In this document: piece after piece, positions 53,363-64,000 of the stretch
How the letters are laid out: every line of letters begins with the position of its first letter
How positions within the stretch are numbered: the first letter of the stretch is position 1
Assembly: GCA_030562195.1 (NCBI GenBank)
Contig: JAUJPP010000005.1
Span: 8,986,826 to 9,050,825, forward strand
Direction of reading: 5' to 3'
Origin: Nipponacmea schrenckii
Lineage: Eukaryota > Mollusca > Gastropoda > Lottiidae
Length of the DNA: 64,000 nt
The notes under the pieces: generated by a model
The model's database searches: none
Seen by the model: only the letters and a program-made list of their open reading frames with translations
What the model was told of the DNA's origin: nothing
Translations under genes and position numbers: made by a program

Positions 53363-54135
53363 GGCTAATACTGGACTGGAATTAGATTCCAATTTGTCTC
53401 TAAAATTCTAGACTTGTGTTATCTATTTCAAACTATCTCTTATCAATCGATTAGGGTCAAGGTTCGAGTAGTACCTCCCGATAAAAAATATGGAATTATC
53501 TTTGCTGAAAGAAGGTCATTCCCCAGACTATTAATTTGCGCTAGAAAAACTCTTTCAGTTCAGATTAATTCTGTAACCAAAGGTGTCGTGTCGGTTTTAG
53601 AGGGATATTTAAGGGGGGCTGGTGCAATGTAGAGACTCTGTCTACTTAAGACACGACATTTTGCATAAATTAGAAACCCCTGAACATCGTTTATATATCA
53701 GATTCCGATAGGGTAAAATTCATCAACCCTGCTTCGCATGTTTTCTTTGCTTTGACAAATAATTTATTTGACTGACGGAGATGCAAAATGGCCATAATCT
53801 GCCACCATAAATAGTGAAGAGACGCTTCCAAACTATTTAGAATAACATAAAGTTCGGCCAATGCTTTTATGGTTTGAACGAAAAACATTCTGTGTAATTA
53901 AGCAAACATCGCATGAAAACATATTTTTGTCTTAAAGTATTCAATCTCAATGACAGAAAAGTTTACAATCACAAATTTGACAAAACTATTTATTTTCATT
54001 AATGGAGGAATTCACTGTAGTCTGAAGCTATCCGGAAACTTTACTTTCACTTTGATTATTCTCGCGTTTGATTGGCTGATTCCACAGCGGGAACTTTGTA
54101 CATCAAAACAAATGTCATGTGACAAGACGGACAAA
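53363..54135. other. Head-to-head gap between GH9-2 and the channel-like gene
   Basis: 773 bases, no repeat recognised. Probably a divergent promoter region. Confidence 0.45.
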
Positions 54136-57100
54136 ATGGCGGACCATGAACTGGATTGGGACCATGCAGCTGATTTTGGCGAAAGATCGCCGTTGCTGGA
54201 TGGAAGCAAAGATGAACCATCTACGTTTTACAGGTAAGAAATTTCCATGCTTAGAATACTGTCGGTGATAAAGCTCAAAGCTTTATAGGACCCTCCAAAT
54301 TCTATTTTACTGAAACTTTACAAACAGGTGCTGCATCTATATTTTATTAGCACTAGTTGCAGACGGCATTGCATTGTTTTGCAGTCATAATCGCTTGAAT
54401 AACACTAGCTGCTTGGATTAATTATATGGATCGGTTCCACTTGCTATTTTTGATGAATATTTGTTTAAATGAGGAGAAGGTAACCACAAAAATTTGGTAA
54501 AATTTCTTTTTTTGTCTATATTATAGGCCTATTATATCTGGAAACTAACTGAATATGGGAAAGGGGCAAGTCTGAGTCTCTTGAACAAATGTGAAAGGGT
54601 TTAAGAGCTGACATGCAAAAGTACAGGCCATGGCATAAATAAATTTCCTTGAAACTTCATTTTATTACCAACTAAAGTCATTTAACATTAAACCACTGCA
54701 CGTCATTTTTTACCAGCTAAAGTCATTTAACATTTATCTTTCAGATCTGGGAATTTAGCTTTATCATTTGAAGAGGCCCGGGAGTTAATTGGTATATTAG
54801 ATTCCTGTAGAATAAAACTTGAACAATATATCTCTCCAGCTGAGGTAAGTCTGATACCATTTACTATGAAGTTGTCTTTATAGAGTAGGATTAGGATTAT
54901 ATAGTAAACATAGTTAGGATTATATAGTCACATAGTTACTAGTGGCTGCTTTGTATAGAAGGATCATAACTCATAAGTTATATTTGGTTTTCAACACTTC
55001 AACACTGCCTAACGACAGGCAACACTATGCAGGGAAAATTTGCCAGAGCATTGGAATTGGCCTACACTCTTTGTGATTTCCAACCATCGAGGGATCTTTA
55101 GTGTGCTCTGTGTGTAGCACACAGGGCCTCCTTTTATTGTCCCATCAGAACAACTAGATGCTTTTTTCATTTGATTTGTAATTTATTTTTTTTTGCAGGA
55201 ATCACAATCACAGATGATAGAAGTAGAAGTCACGGCTGGTCGCTGTATACGGTTTAAAACTAAAATTGGTCCAAAAATTGCAAGGAATATTATTTTTGTT
55301 ACTATTTTATTACAGGTAATTACGTATTTTAATATTTAGAAATCTCGTATGGCAGGAACCATACTAATACGAGGTCTTATTGTTCATTTTTTTGGATAAT
55401 TGATATTTTTTTTTAAATCAGTTTGATGATTGACCAATCAGATGACTTGAATATGAAAATCAGCGTAAAGCCCAAGATGGCACCAAAGTTTCACAGATGA
55501 AGTTTAAATATTTCCTTTTCTAATGGATTGAAGAATTAACAATGACCTTGACTGCATGATAAAGTTACCTTGATAGTTGAAAATCTTATAGCAAATCAAA
55601 TTTTACTCTATTGCACACTGCATGACATTGTCTCCCTTTGTCCCATCAGGAGAATATTAAACTTTAATATATTTCTTCTTCCAGGCAGTGAATGTGTTAG
55701 TGTTATCGTTAATTGATATTTGGCCCAAGAAAGACAGTGAAACGGTGATAGTTGTAGTAAGTCATTTACTCAGACAGAATTTCTTTGACAGAAAGAAAGA
55801 TTCTGTTTAAATGTGAATGAATGTCTATTATTTTGAAAATACTAACTGAATTAAGTTTTAACATTTAGAAATATATAGTTCCAGCCTCGTCATCATTTTG
55901 AATTGGAATATGGCGCCTCGGAATGGTCAAAAGTACATTCTTCAGGCATCTAACTTTTGAAAAATCCTGGGAAGGAAAACCCTTTAGGGCGACAGGGCTG
56001 TATAGATCTTACTTTATGACCAAGGCTCATGTTTTAAGTGGGAAGTTTATTCTCAATATACCTTTAAAGATAACGCCTCTCCTTATCTTTGATTTTCACT
56101 CCAAAATATTTCCATGGTTTATTTTCAGAGTGCTGTAACAATGTTGGTGTTTCAGTTACTCAATTTGTTTTGTCTTATTTATACCACAGGTAAGATGGAC
56201 ACTTATTTCTCATTTATTTATTTTGAGATTGTAAAGAGGTTTTTCTCTTTTTGTTATGTGCATCTGAACACTGATAGCATTTATTTGTACTATCTATTAT
56301 ATTTTTATGTATATCTGGGATACTGATAGCTTTGAATTTCTCTACCTCAATTTCCAGTCGGATGTCTGTGGATCTTGTAATTTCACTTATAACAACTATA
56401 TTTTACAAGGATAACAACTTAGGTTCACAAGTCCCCAGTGACAGGGATCCTTTCTACCAGATGGTCCTTGGCCAAACCTCTTGGCATTGATCTTTCCCGG
56501 ATTCTCCGTACCCATTTACAGCTGGGTGAACTGGAATTATAAATGAAGATGACTTATTCAAGGTCATCGAGATTAGAACTCCCGTCCGACATTTTCAACG
56601 TATCCAAGCAAATGACGTCATAACATAAAGAACCAACGCTCTAACCGCTGTGCTATAGAACCCACAAATTGGAATAGTGCAAAACAATGCTATCAGCATC
56701 CCAAATACATATACAAAGTTTATGAATATAATTATAACTCAAGATAATATATGAGATAAAACAAACTTCTTTAATACATGGGTCATTTTTTCTGATTTTG
56801 AATTTTTTGGTTAATTTCAGTGGAGTTAGCAACCCAGTTGTATAAAAGAAGTGTGAGCAATGTCTTATTAGCCCAGTGTTACCTAGCAACCATCTTACTA
56901 TTTTGTGGGATCTACATCTTAACTTACAGGTTAAAGGTCAGAGGTTAAATTAATTGATTTAACATAATTAAAGAGTATAATTTTTAGCTTAGTTGGCTTT
57001 TGTCCAAGTTAAATATGAAAATCGACAATCAGTTCCTCTGCAATGAAATGAAAAAGAACGAATGTAATCAGCAAAAGTGACATTAGTGATTAGGAACCAT

Positions 57101-58707
57101 TTTAAAAGGTGTGACCTCGCCATTCGACTGATTAAGTCTGGCGTTGTAATTTAATGGACTCCAATTAAGTTCGATCTGTTATTTCCATGACGTAAGAATG
57201 ACGTGATAGTTTTGGATGTAGTTGATTTGTTCAGTCTTTGATTATCCAGACTTGTGAAATCTTGTTTTTCCAGCCTGAATCATGGAAGTTTATTCAAGAT
57301 GATTTAAATAAGAGTCCGGATTTAGTCATTGTTCTTTATGTTAAAGTATTATTTTTCTCTGTTTCCACGGCAACACTTTGTGGTAAGTCAAAAATTATTG
57401 TCTTTGGTACTATGTTTATACTATAGAAGAAACTTTTATTATTGTATGATGTAGGAAATACTCTCAAATTTACAATTCAAACGAGTTTTAAATCGTACAG
57501 AAGCTTTCCAATGCTCAAGCATTTTCTGGTTGATAAATATGTCTTTGATTTGAACTTTCAGGAACAGCAAATGTGGTGCCAGCAGAATGGTACAATTATA
57601 TATTTACCTCTTTTCAGGTAATCTCATTATATTTTTTATTGACCTAACTTGACAGCTATTCTACTGTCCTAACAGACGACAATCCAACTCACTACTGACT
57701 GAGCTATTCTACTGTCCTAGCAGACGACAATCCAACTCACTACTGACTGAGCTATTCTACTGTCCTAGCAGACGACAATCTAACTCACTACTGACTGAGC
57801 TATTCTACTGTCCTAGCAGACGACAATCTAACTCACTACTGAATGAGCTATTCACTGTCCTAGCAGACGACAATCTAACTCACTACTGACTGAGCTATTC
57901 ACTGTCCTAGCAGACGACAATCTAACTCACTACTGACTGAGCTATTCTACTGTCCTAGCAGACGACAATCTAACTCACTACTGACTGAGCTATTCTACTG
58001 TCCTAGCAGACGACAATCTAACTCACTACTGAACTGAGCTATTCTAACTGTCCTAGCAGACGACAATCTAACTCACTACTGAACTGAGCTATTCACTGTC
58101 CTAGCAGACGACAATCTAACTCACTACCGACTGAGCTATTCCACTGTCCTAGCAGATGACAATCTAACTCACTACTGACTGAGCTTTAAGACTATTGTTG
58201 TTAATGAATAGGCTATTTTTTTTTTCAGATGTTGTTAAGTTTCGTTTATTTCGCTTCAATATTGGGTCAGTCCATCGCTAGTCATACATCAAAAGTCACC
58301 AAAAGTACAACAAATCAAAGAACCAGCAGTTACGGGGCAACGACAAACAATGACGATAGAAGTTTCAGAAACACGCCAGGTCAGTGGGTCAAACTATTGT
58401 GTCAAAGGGATTTCCAAACTATTTATGAGTATCTGTGAGACTGATAGCATCGGATTCCAACTTTCCCACTCTGTAGTTCAATTGATGGGGCTATGTTCTC
58501 ACTAACCAGGGCCAAGCCCCTAACGACCTCACTCTGATGGTGGGGGTGTAACTAATTAATGATGATGAATTTCTAATTGTTATTTCAGAGCCCTCCATTG
58601 TGAATAATTTATTGGACTCGAGTATCAACATGAGTCAACAGATTAACGAAATTACGACCCTACAGACTAATCACAGACGGCCAGTCTCTCGAACATCACT
58701 AAATTAA
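54136..58707 (+). CDS. Multi-pass membrane protein with ion-channel-like pore segment
   Basis: Ten exons give 332 aa: 54136-54233, 54745-54844, 55199-55315, 55685-55756, 56129-56189, 56821-56936, 57274-57382, 57562-57617, 58229-58379, 58589-58707. Hydrophobic segments lie near 93-117, 124-150, 163-187, 203-222 and 237-258. Between the last two, TLCGTANVVPAEWYNYI (222 onward) sits where a potassium-channel pore loop and filter would be, and FTSFQMLLSFVYFASILGQS resembles the following inner helix. The canonical T-V-G-Y-G is not present, so ion selectivity is open. The N-terminus has an acidic dileucine ERSPLL (16-21), a typical endosome/lysosome sorting signal. The C-terminal tail is Ser/Thr/Asn-rich. 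The start at 54136 (AAAATGG context) is preferred over an in-frame ATG at 54112. Family assignment (Ion_trans_2-like) is tentative. Confidence 0.75.
55012..55172 (-). mobile_element. SINE family 1, minus strand, partial
   Basis: Reverse complement of the core and mid region (GTAGCACACAGGGCCTCC), antisense in an intron of the channel-like gene. Confidence 0.7.
56390..56668 (-). mobile_element. tRNA-type SINE family 2, full length
   Basis: On the minus strand it begins with a tRNA-like head (TAGCACAGCGGTTAGAGC, box A) and a weak box B (GAGTTCTAATCTC). It ends at the opposite side with a segment read on the plus strand as TTTTACAAGGATAACAACTT. Ten or so partial copies occur in the window, all in this orientation. 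Confidence 0.8.
57090..57215 (-). repeat. Dispersed repeat R3, copy 4
   Basis: Reverse-complement R3 copy in an intron of the channel-like gene, sharing GTTGTAATTTAATGGACTCC with copy 3. Confidence 0.6.
57655..58187. repeat. 48-bp satellite, inverted relative to 20614-21232, about 11 copies
   Basis: Units of CTGTCCTAGCAGACGACAAT and CTCACTACTGACTGAGCTAT, the reverse complement of the repeat at 20614. In an intron of the channel-like gene, ending about 40 bases before exon 9. Confidence 0.9.
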
Positions 58708-61700
58708 TAGAGTAGTCTTGATTTGTCCAGTCTTTTTTCATACTCTGTTGTTTTATCCAGTCTTAAATGGCAGTGTAATATTTTTAAATGGCAAGGTGTA
58801 TATTTTCAGAACACCTCTATACTCTGGTGCAGATACTTCAGGACTTATGGGTTGCCTTATGCTCGTTTTAACTGTACAAAGCCCTGTGTTTATCTTAAGC
58901 TCATCCAGGTTTTATCATGGCCCTGTGTACATCTTGTCCTTGGTTTTGTTTTTAAAGGCCCTGTGATTGCCTTGTTTTTTAGTTTCCACTGTTTTAGGCC
59001 ATGAGTTTGCCTTGTTATTATTATTTTGTTTTTAATTGGACCCTGTGTTTGCCGATTTTTAAATTTAAAAATTTCCTGGCCTTTGTGTTCATCATGTCCT
59101 CAGTTACTAGGCCCTGTGAAAGCGGTGAAATTGTTTCTTCACAGAGCATTTTTGAATTATGTTTAATGTATTTGCTGATATTATCATATATATTAGTAAG
59201 CAATTGCTTTTACAAAACAAGACCTCAACAACACCTTTTATTCGTAGCCTGTTAGCGGCCATTTTATATTTTGACATATTGAGATTTTTATAATATTCTT
59301 ATTTGCCATAAACCACATAGACATAGCTATATTTGATAATAAGATGTATTCGCTTCGTTAGAAATTCTAGCCAAGTACGAAACTTTTAATAATGCATTGG
59401 AGTATCTTGATGCGTTCTTTCTTGGCGGACATATGAACCTAAGTTGTTATCCATGTAAAATATAGTTGTTTCTCATGATCTAAGAAAATTCTTTTATTAA
59501 TCGTGTTCACTTTTTATTCAAAAATTTGACTTGATTGCTTTACAAAGAATATATTTACTACAGATGAATTCATTGGCATATTTTATTTAGTGACCTAGAA
59601 CACGATTAGACTTAAAATTGTATCAGATCATGGGTAGAAAGGGAAGTAACCAATGAAAGGAAATATGAAACGAAACATTAAATAGAAAAATATCTTAACC
59701 TTTATTTATGTTGCATGCATTTTATTTAAAAAGCTTTTAGTATAACAATATTTAGCTATATATTCTTTTATTTAAATAAACAAAAATTATTCAATTTTTA
59801 GAGAGCTCAATCTTGCAACAACAACAAAAAATATCACAAAAAATCGATTATGCTATTGTAAGAACTTTAAATTTGATTTTAACAAGTTTCAAGGAACATG
59901 ATTGGCTGTTTAATAATGCTATCAACCAATCAGAGGTTCGTTTGTATGACAACGGGACTTTAAGGTGAATTTAGGGTGAAATTTACGTCAAAATTAGTTG
60001 TGGTGATAGCATTTCTCTTTTTAAACCAAATATTTAAATTGTAGCTTAGCTGCATAGTTGGTGTGCGTTGTTTTGTCTGTCAATTTTTAGTCATGATTTA
60101 TCAGTAAAGTATTATCTCTGATATTTTTGTATTTTAATATTATTTATTTAGTTGATTCCTTTTTTTTTTGTTATTTCTTATTTTTATTTAATTCTCTGAC
60201 AGTATTTTTCAGTTTTAGTGTAAATACTTTACTTGGTTACTCAGAAGTTAAAAACAGCTTCGAGCCTCTTTCAGAATCACCATTCAGCGTCCACTTCCCC
60301 TACAATTAAATGAAACATCTATACTACAATTATATTTAATTGTAAAAGAACCAGGTGTTAGATTTTGATTTTGAAAAGGGACATGAATAGTTGGAATCAA
60401 AAATTTGTTTGCTTTAAAGCATATATTTTGTGAATTATATCCATGAAGTCAATAAAAATGGGAATTAAAAATTATAGCTTTGACTAATATGTTATAAAAA
60501 TGATGTATTTTGATATACATTATATAAATTCTTTAAATGTGTTGAATTTGAACTATGTGCCTCACAACTCTAATATAATTTAAAAAAAAAATAGAATCTT
60601 GCCTAAGGCTAACTGTACAATAGTTATGGTTGATTTAGATAATCGGGCCCAAAATTCTTGAAGTGATCTTAGAGCTAGGTTATCCTAGAAACAGTGTTAG
60701 AAGATAAGACTCTAGGATATCCTAGAAACAGTGTTAGAAGATAAGACTCTAGGATATCCTAGAAACAGTGTTAGAAGATAAGACCTAGGATATCCTAGAA
60801 ACAGTGTTAGAAGATAAGACTCTAGGATATCCTAGAAACAGTGTTAGAAGTTAAGACTCTAGGATATCCTAGAAACAGTGTTAGAAGATAAGACCTAGGA
60901 TATCCTAGAAACAGTGTTAGAAGATAAGACTCTAGGATATCCTAGAAACAGTGTTAGAAGTTAAGACTCTAGGATATCCTAGAAACAGTGTTAGAAGTTA
61001 AGATCTAGGATATCCTAGAAATAGTGTTAGAAGATAAGACCTAGGATATCCTAGAAACTAAGATGCCAGGATATCCTAGAAACAGTGTTAGAAGTTAATA
61101 CCCTGGATATCCTTGCAATAGTGTTAGGAGATAAGACCCTTGGATGTCCTAGAAACAGAGTTAAAAGTTAAGACCCTAGGACATCCTAGCACTAAGATCT
61201 TTCGAGAAAAGGCTGTTTGAAATTGTTTGTAAATATAATTTCTGTTCCTTTATGATTTAAAATATTTTAAAAATATCATTAAATATCAAATTAGAAGTCT
61301 AGTTTTTTTTCTTGTTACGGGTTAAAATGTCAAAAAATTACTGAAGTGTTTACAAAGAGAATCTATATCTTAGGTTCCATAAGCCTTAACCTACTTTCTC
61401 TATTGGTTGGTTTATAGATGACAAGATAACGTTCGCTTCCAGCAGATGCTGATATCACCAACTTGGTAGTTTTTGTACTCTTGTAGTTGGTTGTTGGATT
61501 GGTTCAATTTAGATGATTCTGTGCTTTGGTTTTGTTGTTTGGGTTAATTGAACTGACAACAGTTTAAATAATCCATTCTGCTAATGAAGTCAAGGGTTTC
61601 AAATATCTAAGGATTAAGATTTAAACCTAACCAAGGATTAAGCGAACTGTTCTCATTATATAAGTGTGCGTTAGTCATCACAAACATATTTGTCCCAGTT

Positions 61701-62123
61701 TTATTCTTGCGCTCGAATGTATATTTTAGCGAAATAAGCTCTCCATAAAACTTCATTGATTGAACAAATACGACTGGTTAATCAGAAAAGTAAATTGACT
61801 GGAGAGGCGAAAGGTGAGTTCTGTGCGGACATCCCCCAAATGTCAGATTTCATTGTGTTGTGCTGGGTGGAAGGAGGAATCGCTAATTGATTTCTGATAT
61901 CGACGAAGGGGAGCCCGACTGTGCATTGTTTTAGATGGACCGTTACCCGTTGCGGACGGAGCTATTTTCGCTGATTATGCAACAATCTTTCAGTTTTGAG
62001 ACATGACTTTCATGAAGTAATTGCTTCTTATTTAGACGTCATCTTTGAATTTATGCGTTAGATCAGTTTATTTTGGTTGCCATTTGGATAGAAAGAAATA
62101 AGGACACGTAGAAAAGTTATGTA
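58708..62123. other. Intergenic region between the channel-like gene and XPC
   Basis: Very AT-rich, with degenerate GGCCCTGTGTTTGCC-like segments near 58860-59115 and the palindromic satellite at 60670-61190. A donor-like AAAGGTGAGTTC near 61810 could end a non-coding first exon of XPC. Confidence 0.45.
60670..61190. repeat. About 38-bp satellite with palindromic core, intergenic
   Basis: More homogeneous array of the family at 51170-51510, same strand, with CTAGGATATCCTAG and AAACAGTGTTAGAAGATAAG in each unit. Confidence 0.9.
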
Positions 62124-62205
62124 ATGAAAATTACCGCGGGAAATGTAGTCTCGATTGCTGTGGTATTTCTCATTACGGAGTGCGTGTCCCACCAAAAGAT
62201 ACCAG
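62124..62205 (+). other. Short exon-like ORF with signal-peptide character upstream of XPC
   Basis: ATG at 62124 begins MKITAGNVVSIAVVFLITEC and runs to a CCAG|GTAACG donor at 62206. The hydrophobic core followed by C-V-S-H looks like a secretory signal. Spliced to the acceptor at 62403 it would stop eight codons later, overlapping the XPC start in another frame. So it is either an upstream ORF in the XPC leader or the first exon of a different, nested gene. Confidence 0.35.
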
Positions 62206-62409
62206 GTAACGATACTGAAGCTTATTTAAGTCTTTAAAGGGATTGTGAACAGGTTTTCTAAACTTTTTATGTGTATTTTGAACATTACTAACATCAATTT
62301 AATGTCAAACCCTTAGCTACTGGTCTTGTCTGGAGGCTTTTTGAGTCAGGATTGTCAAGGAACAAATTTCAATTTCTTTATTGCCTTTTCTCTACACTTA
62401 CAGATAAAA

Positions 62410-63652
62410 ATGGCACGGAAAGTTAAGAGTAAGCTCACCAAGACCTCACCTAAGTCAGATTCTATAGATGACGTTGCTACGAGCAACAAGACCCAAAGTA
62501 AAGTTACTAAAACTCGTAGCAAGACGAAAGATAGCGTGCGAATATCGAAAAGCCCAGTCCTTGAAGAAATAGCAAGGGACATCAAAACTAGTAGCTCTGA
62601 GTCGGATTCTATTTCTATTGTCCAAAATGTCACAAAATCTAAAAACCTAAGAAATAAACCGCAGAAAAAGAAAGTTGGTCTGAAATCTGAAGAAGAGGCA
62701 GAAGAGAGCAGCACAAAAAATGGTCCTGAAAAGATCTCCGCTGAAAATAAACAAAATGACGATGATGAAAAGCCAGTGACACAAGTCCAAAAGCGGAAAC
62801 GAAAATCCATGACCAAAACCGTTAAAGAAACGAAATCCCAAAAACAGAATGTGAAAAATGAAAATAATTCGAGCGATGTCTCCATCACAATTGTAAATGG
62901 TGGAATTGGGGATGAACTTATTGAAAAAAATGTCTCCAAACCTTTCCGGGGTCGTAAGAGGGTGGTCAAAGAAGAAACAGAAAATGCAGACGACGGTGTG
63001 AAAACAACGTCCAAAACATCTAAAAGGCAACCAAAAGCTACAGCTAAGTCCAAAACCAAACCCAAAGAACAGACGGTTGACCTTGAGAGCAAGGACGCAA
63101 AAAATGGAGTCAGTTTAGTTAAGGAAGCAGAAGTGTTGAAAGATTTACAAACATCTCTATCGATCAAGTTTGAAAAAAACAACATGTCTTCCACTGATTC
63201 AGAAACACTAACAGAATCAAAATCCCCAATAAGCCAAATGAACAATGATTCATCCTCAGATTCAGATTTTGAGGACGTTGAGGAAAATTCACAAACTTCC
63301 ATCCTTTCAAATTCGCTGAATCATTCCCATAAAAGGAAAAGTTCAGATAGCGAAATTGGTGATCTAAAGGTTAAGCCTAAGAAGCAGAAAAAAATTGCAA
63401 AAGCTCAAAAAGTTCCAAATAAGAAAAAAAAATCTAAACCAAAAGTAACTAAGGCTAAGACCAAGAAAGATAATTCTATTGAGACTAAGACTACAGCTAA
63501 TAGGTCTATCCTGGATGAGACAGACATCACGTCAGTGTTACTTAGGATGGAAGGGGCTGGTCCGTCTACATCTAAAGCAGGTGGAGATAACTCTTTAAAC
63601 TCCTCGATTGATAGTGACAGTGATGTAGAATCTGATTGGGAAGAAGTAGCAG
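62410..63652 (+). CDS. XPC: Probable XPC (DNA damage recognition), first coding exon, partial
   Basis: The ATG is 6 bases after a splice acceptor (TTACAG at 62398-62403), and the exon runs 414 codons to a CAG|GTGAGT donor at 63653. The protein begins MARK, is a long Lys/Ser/Glu-rich disordered region with basic nuclear-localisation-like patches, and ends in SDSDVESDWEEVAG. Human XPC also starts MARK, has a basic disordered N-terminus, and ends that region with an acidic DWEEVEE motif before the transglutaminase-like domain. The catalytic-fold and BHD domains would lie beyond the window. XPC with RAD23 starts global nucleotide-excision repair. The call rests on termini and composition, since the diagnostic domains are not in view. 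Confidence 0.65.
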
Positions 63653-64000
63653 GTGAGTTCTTTTTTAGTGTAAAAGTGAAAGTAGTTTCCAATGGTTACT
63701 TAGTTTTACTATAAAATTACCTTCTGGATATACAGAAGTTGTGTCATTCAATGGGCATTTATCAAAAAAAACTAAGGCCTTATTTTCTAAACTTACTAAA
63801 AAAAATCTTATGCAGTAATGAAACAAAAGTTTAAATCAGATGACTGTCACACTAAAATCGTCTCGTTGCGGTCGCTTAACTCTCACTAGCAGGGGCCCAG
63901 CCCGTGTGATCCCAAGAAAGACAACTAAGCTGCATTTTGACTTAAGACCCATGTGCTTGAGACTTGATCTGGCAAGAGTATAAATATTTCAAAGTGTTTC

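Noticed and set aside
58718..59255. Overlapping hydrophobic ORFs after the channel-like gene
   Set aside because: Low-complexity T-rich sequence with repeated GCCCTGTGTTTGCC-like words, no splice or family support. Most likely 3' UTR or intergenic.
62355..63302. A 315-aa reading frame antisense to the XPC exon
   Set aside because: It is a shadow of the Lys/Ser/Glu-rich sense exon (complement rich in Phe/Leu/Ser codons). The sense frame has the proper splice signals and a family match.

Overview
This is a eukaryotic, AT-rich, intron-dense genomic window. Genes have many short exons with GT..AG borders and introns full of SINEs, foldback elements and minisatellites. The gene content (two secreted GH9 cellulases, one with CBM2 modules as in abalone and other grazing gastropods, beside conserved animal housekeeping genes) points to a mollusc, most likely a gastropod. 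Species cannot be fixed from the sequence alone. No bacterial, phage or CRISPR features are present.

Layout. 1-3.1 kb: repeats. 3.1-9.9 kb (+): 14-exon GH9 endoglucanase with two CBM2-like modules. 11.7-13.5 kb (+): two-exon gene of unknown function, followed by decayed copies of its C-terminal motif. 14.6-21.8 kb (-): TMEM209, 15 exons, with a one-base frame break in a G run. 23.1-31.7 kb (+): LEKR1-like coiled-coil gene, 15 exons. 32.2-36.8 kb: two intact copies of CENPS (MHF1) on the minus strand, made by a tandem duplication that also copied the end of the LEKR1-like gene. 37.5-46.8 kb (+): mitofusin, 17 exons, 757 aa. 46.8-49.1 kb: mitofusin 3' region with a large inverted minisatellite. 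49.2-53.4 kb (-): second GH9 endoglucanase, 10 exons, no CBM. 54.1-58.7 kb (+): multi-pass membrane protein with a channel-like pore segment. 58.7-62.1 kb: intergenic with a palindromic satellite. 62.1 kb to the end (+): first coding exon of a probable XPC gene, running off the window.

The two GH9 genes share intron positions across the catalytic domain and are paralogues placed either side of an unrelated block (TMEM209, LEKR1-like, CENPS, mitofusin). Both would be secreted for cellulose digestion. CENPS and mitofusin, TMEM209 and LEKR1-like, and GH9-2 and the channel-like gene are head-to-head pairs with short shared upstream regions.

The most notable non-gene signals are dispersed hammerhead-ribozyme-like cores, an 85-bp insertion with target-site duplications in only one of the two duplicate blocks, SINE 3' tails lying directly against splice acceptors in several introns, and the same 48-bp box-A-bearing satellite at two loci. 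All exon models were made by eye from splice signals, reading-frame continuity and family resemblance. They are not transcript-supported.
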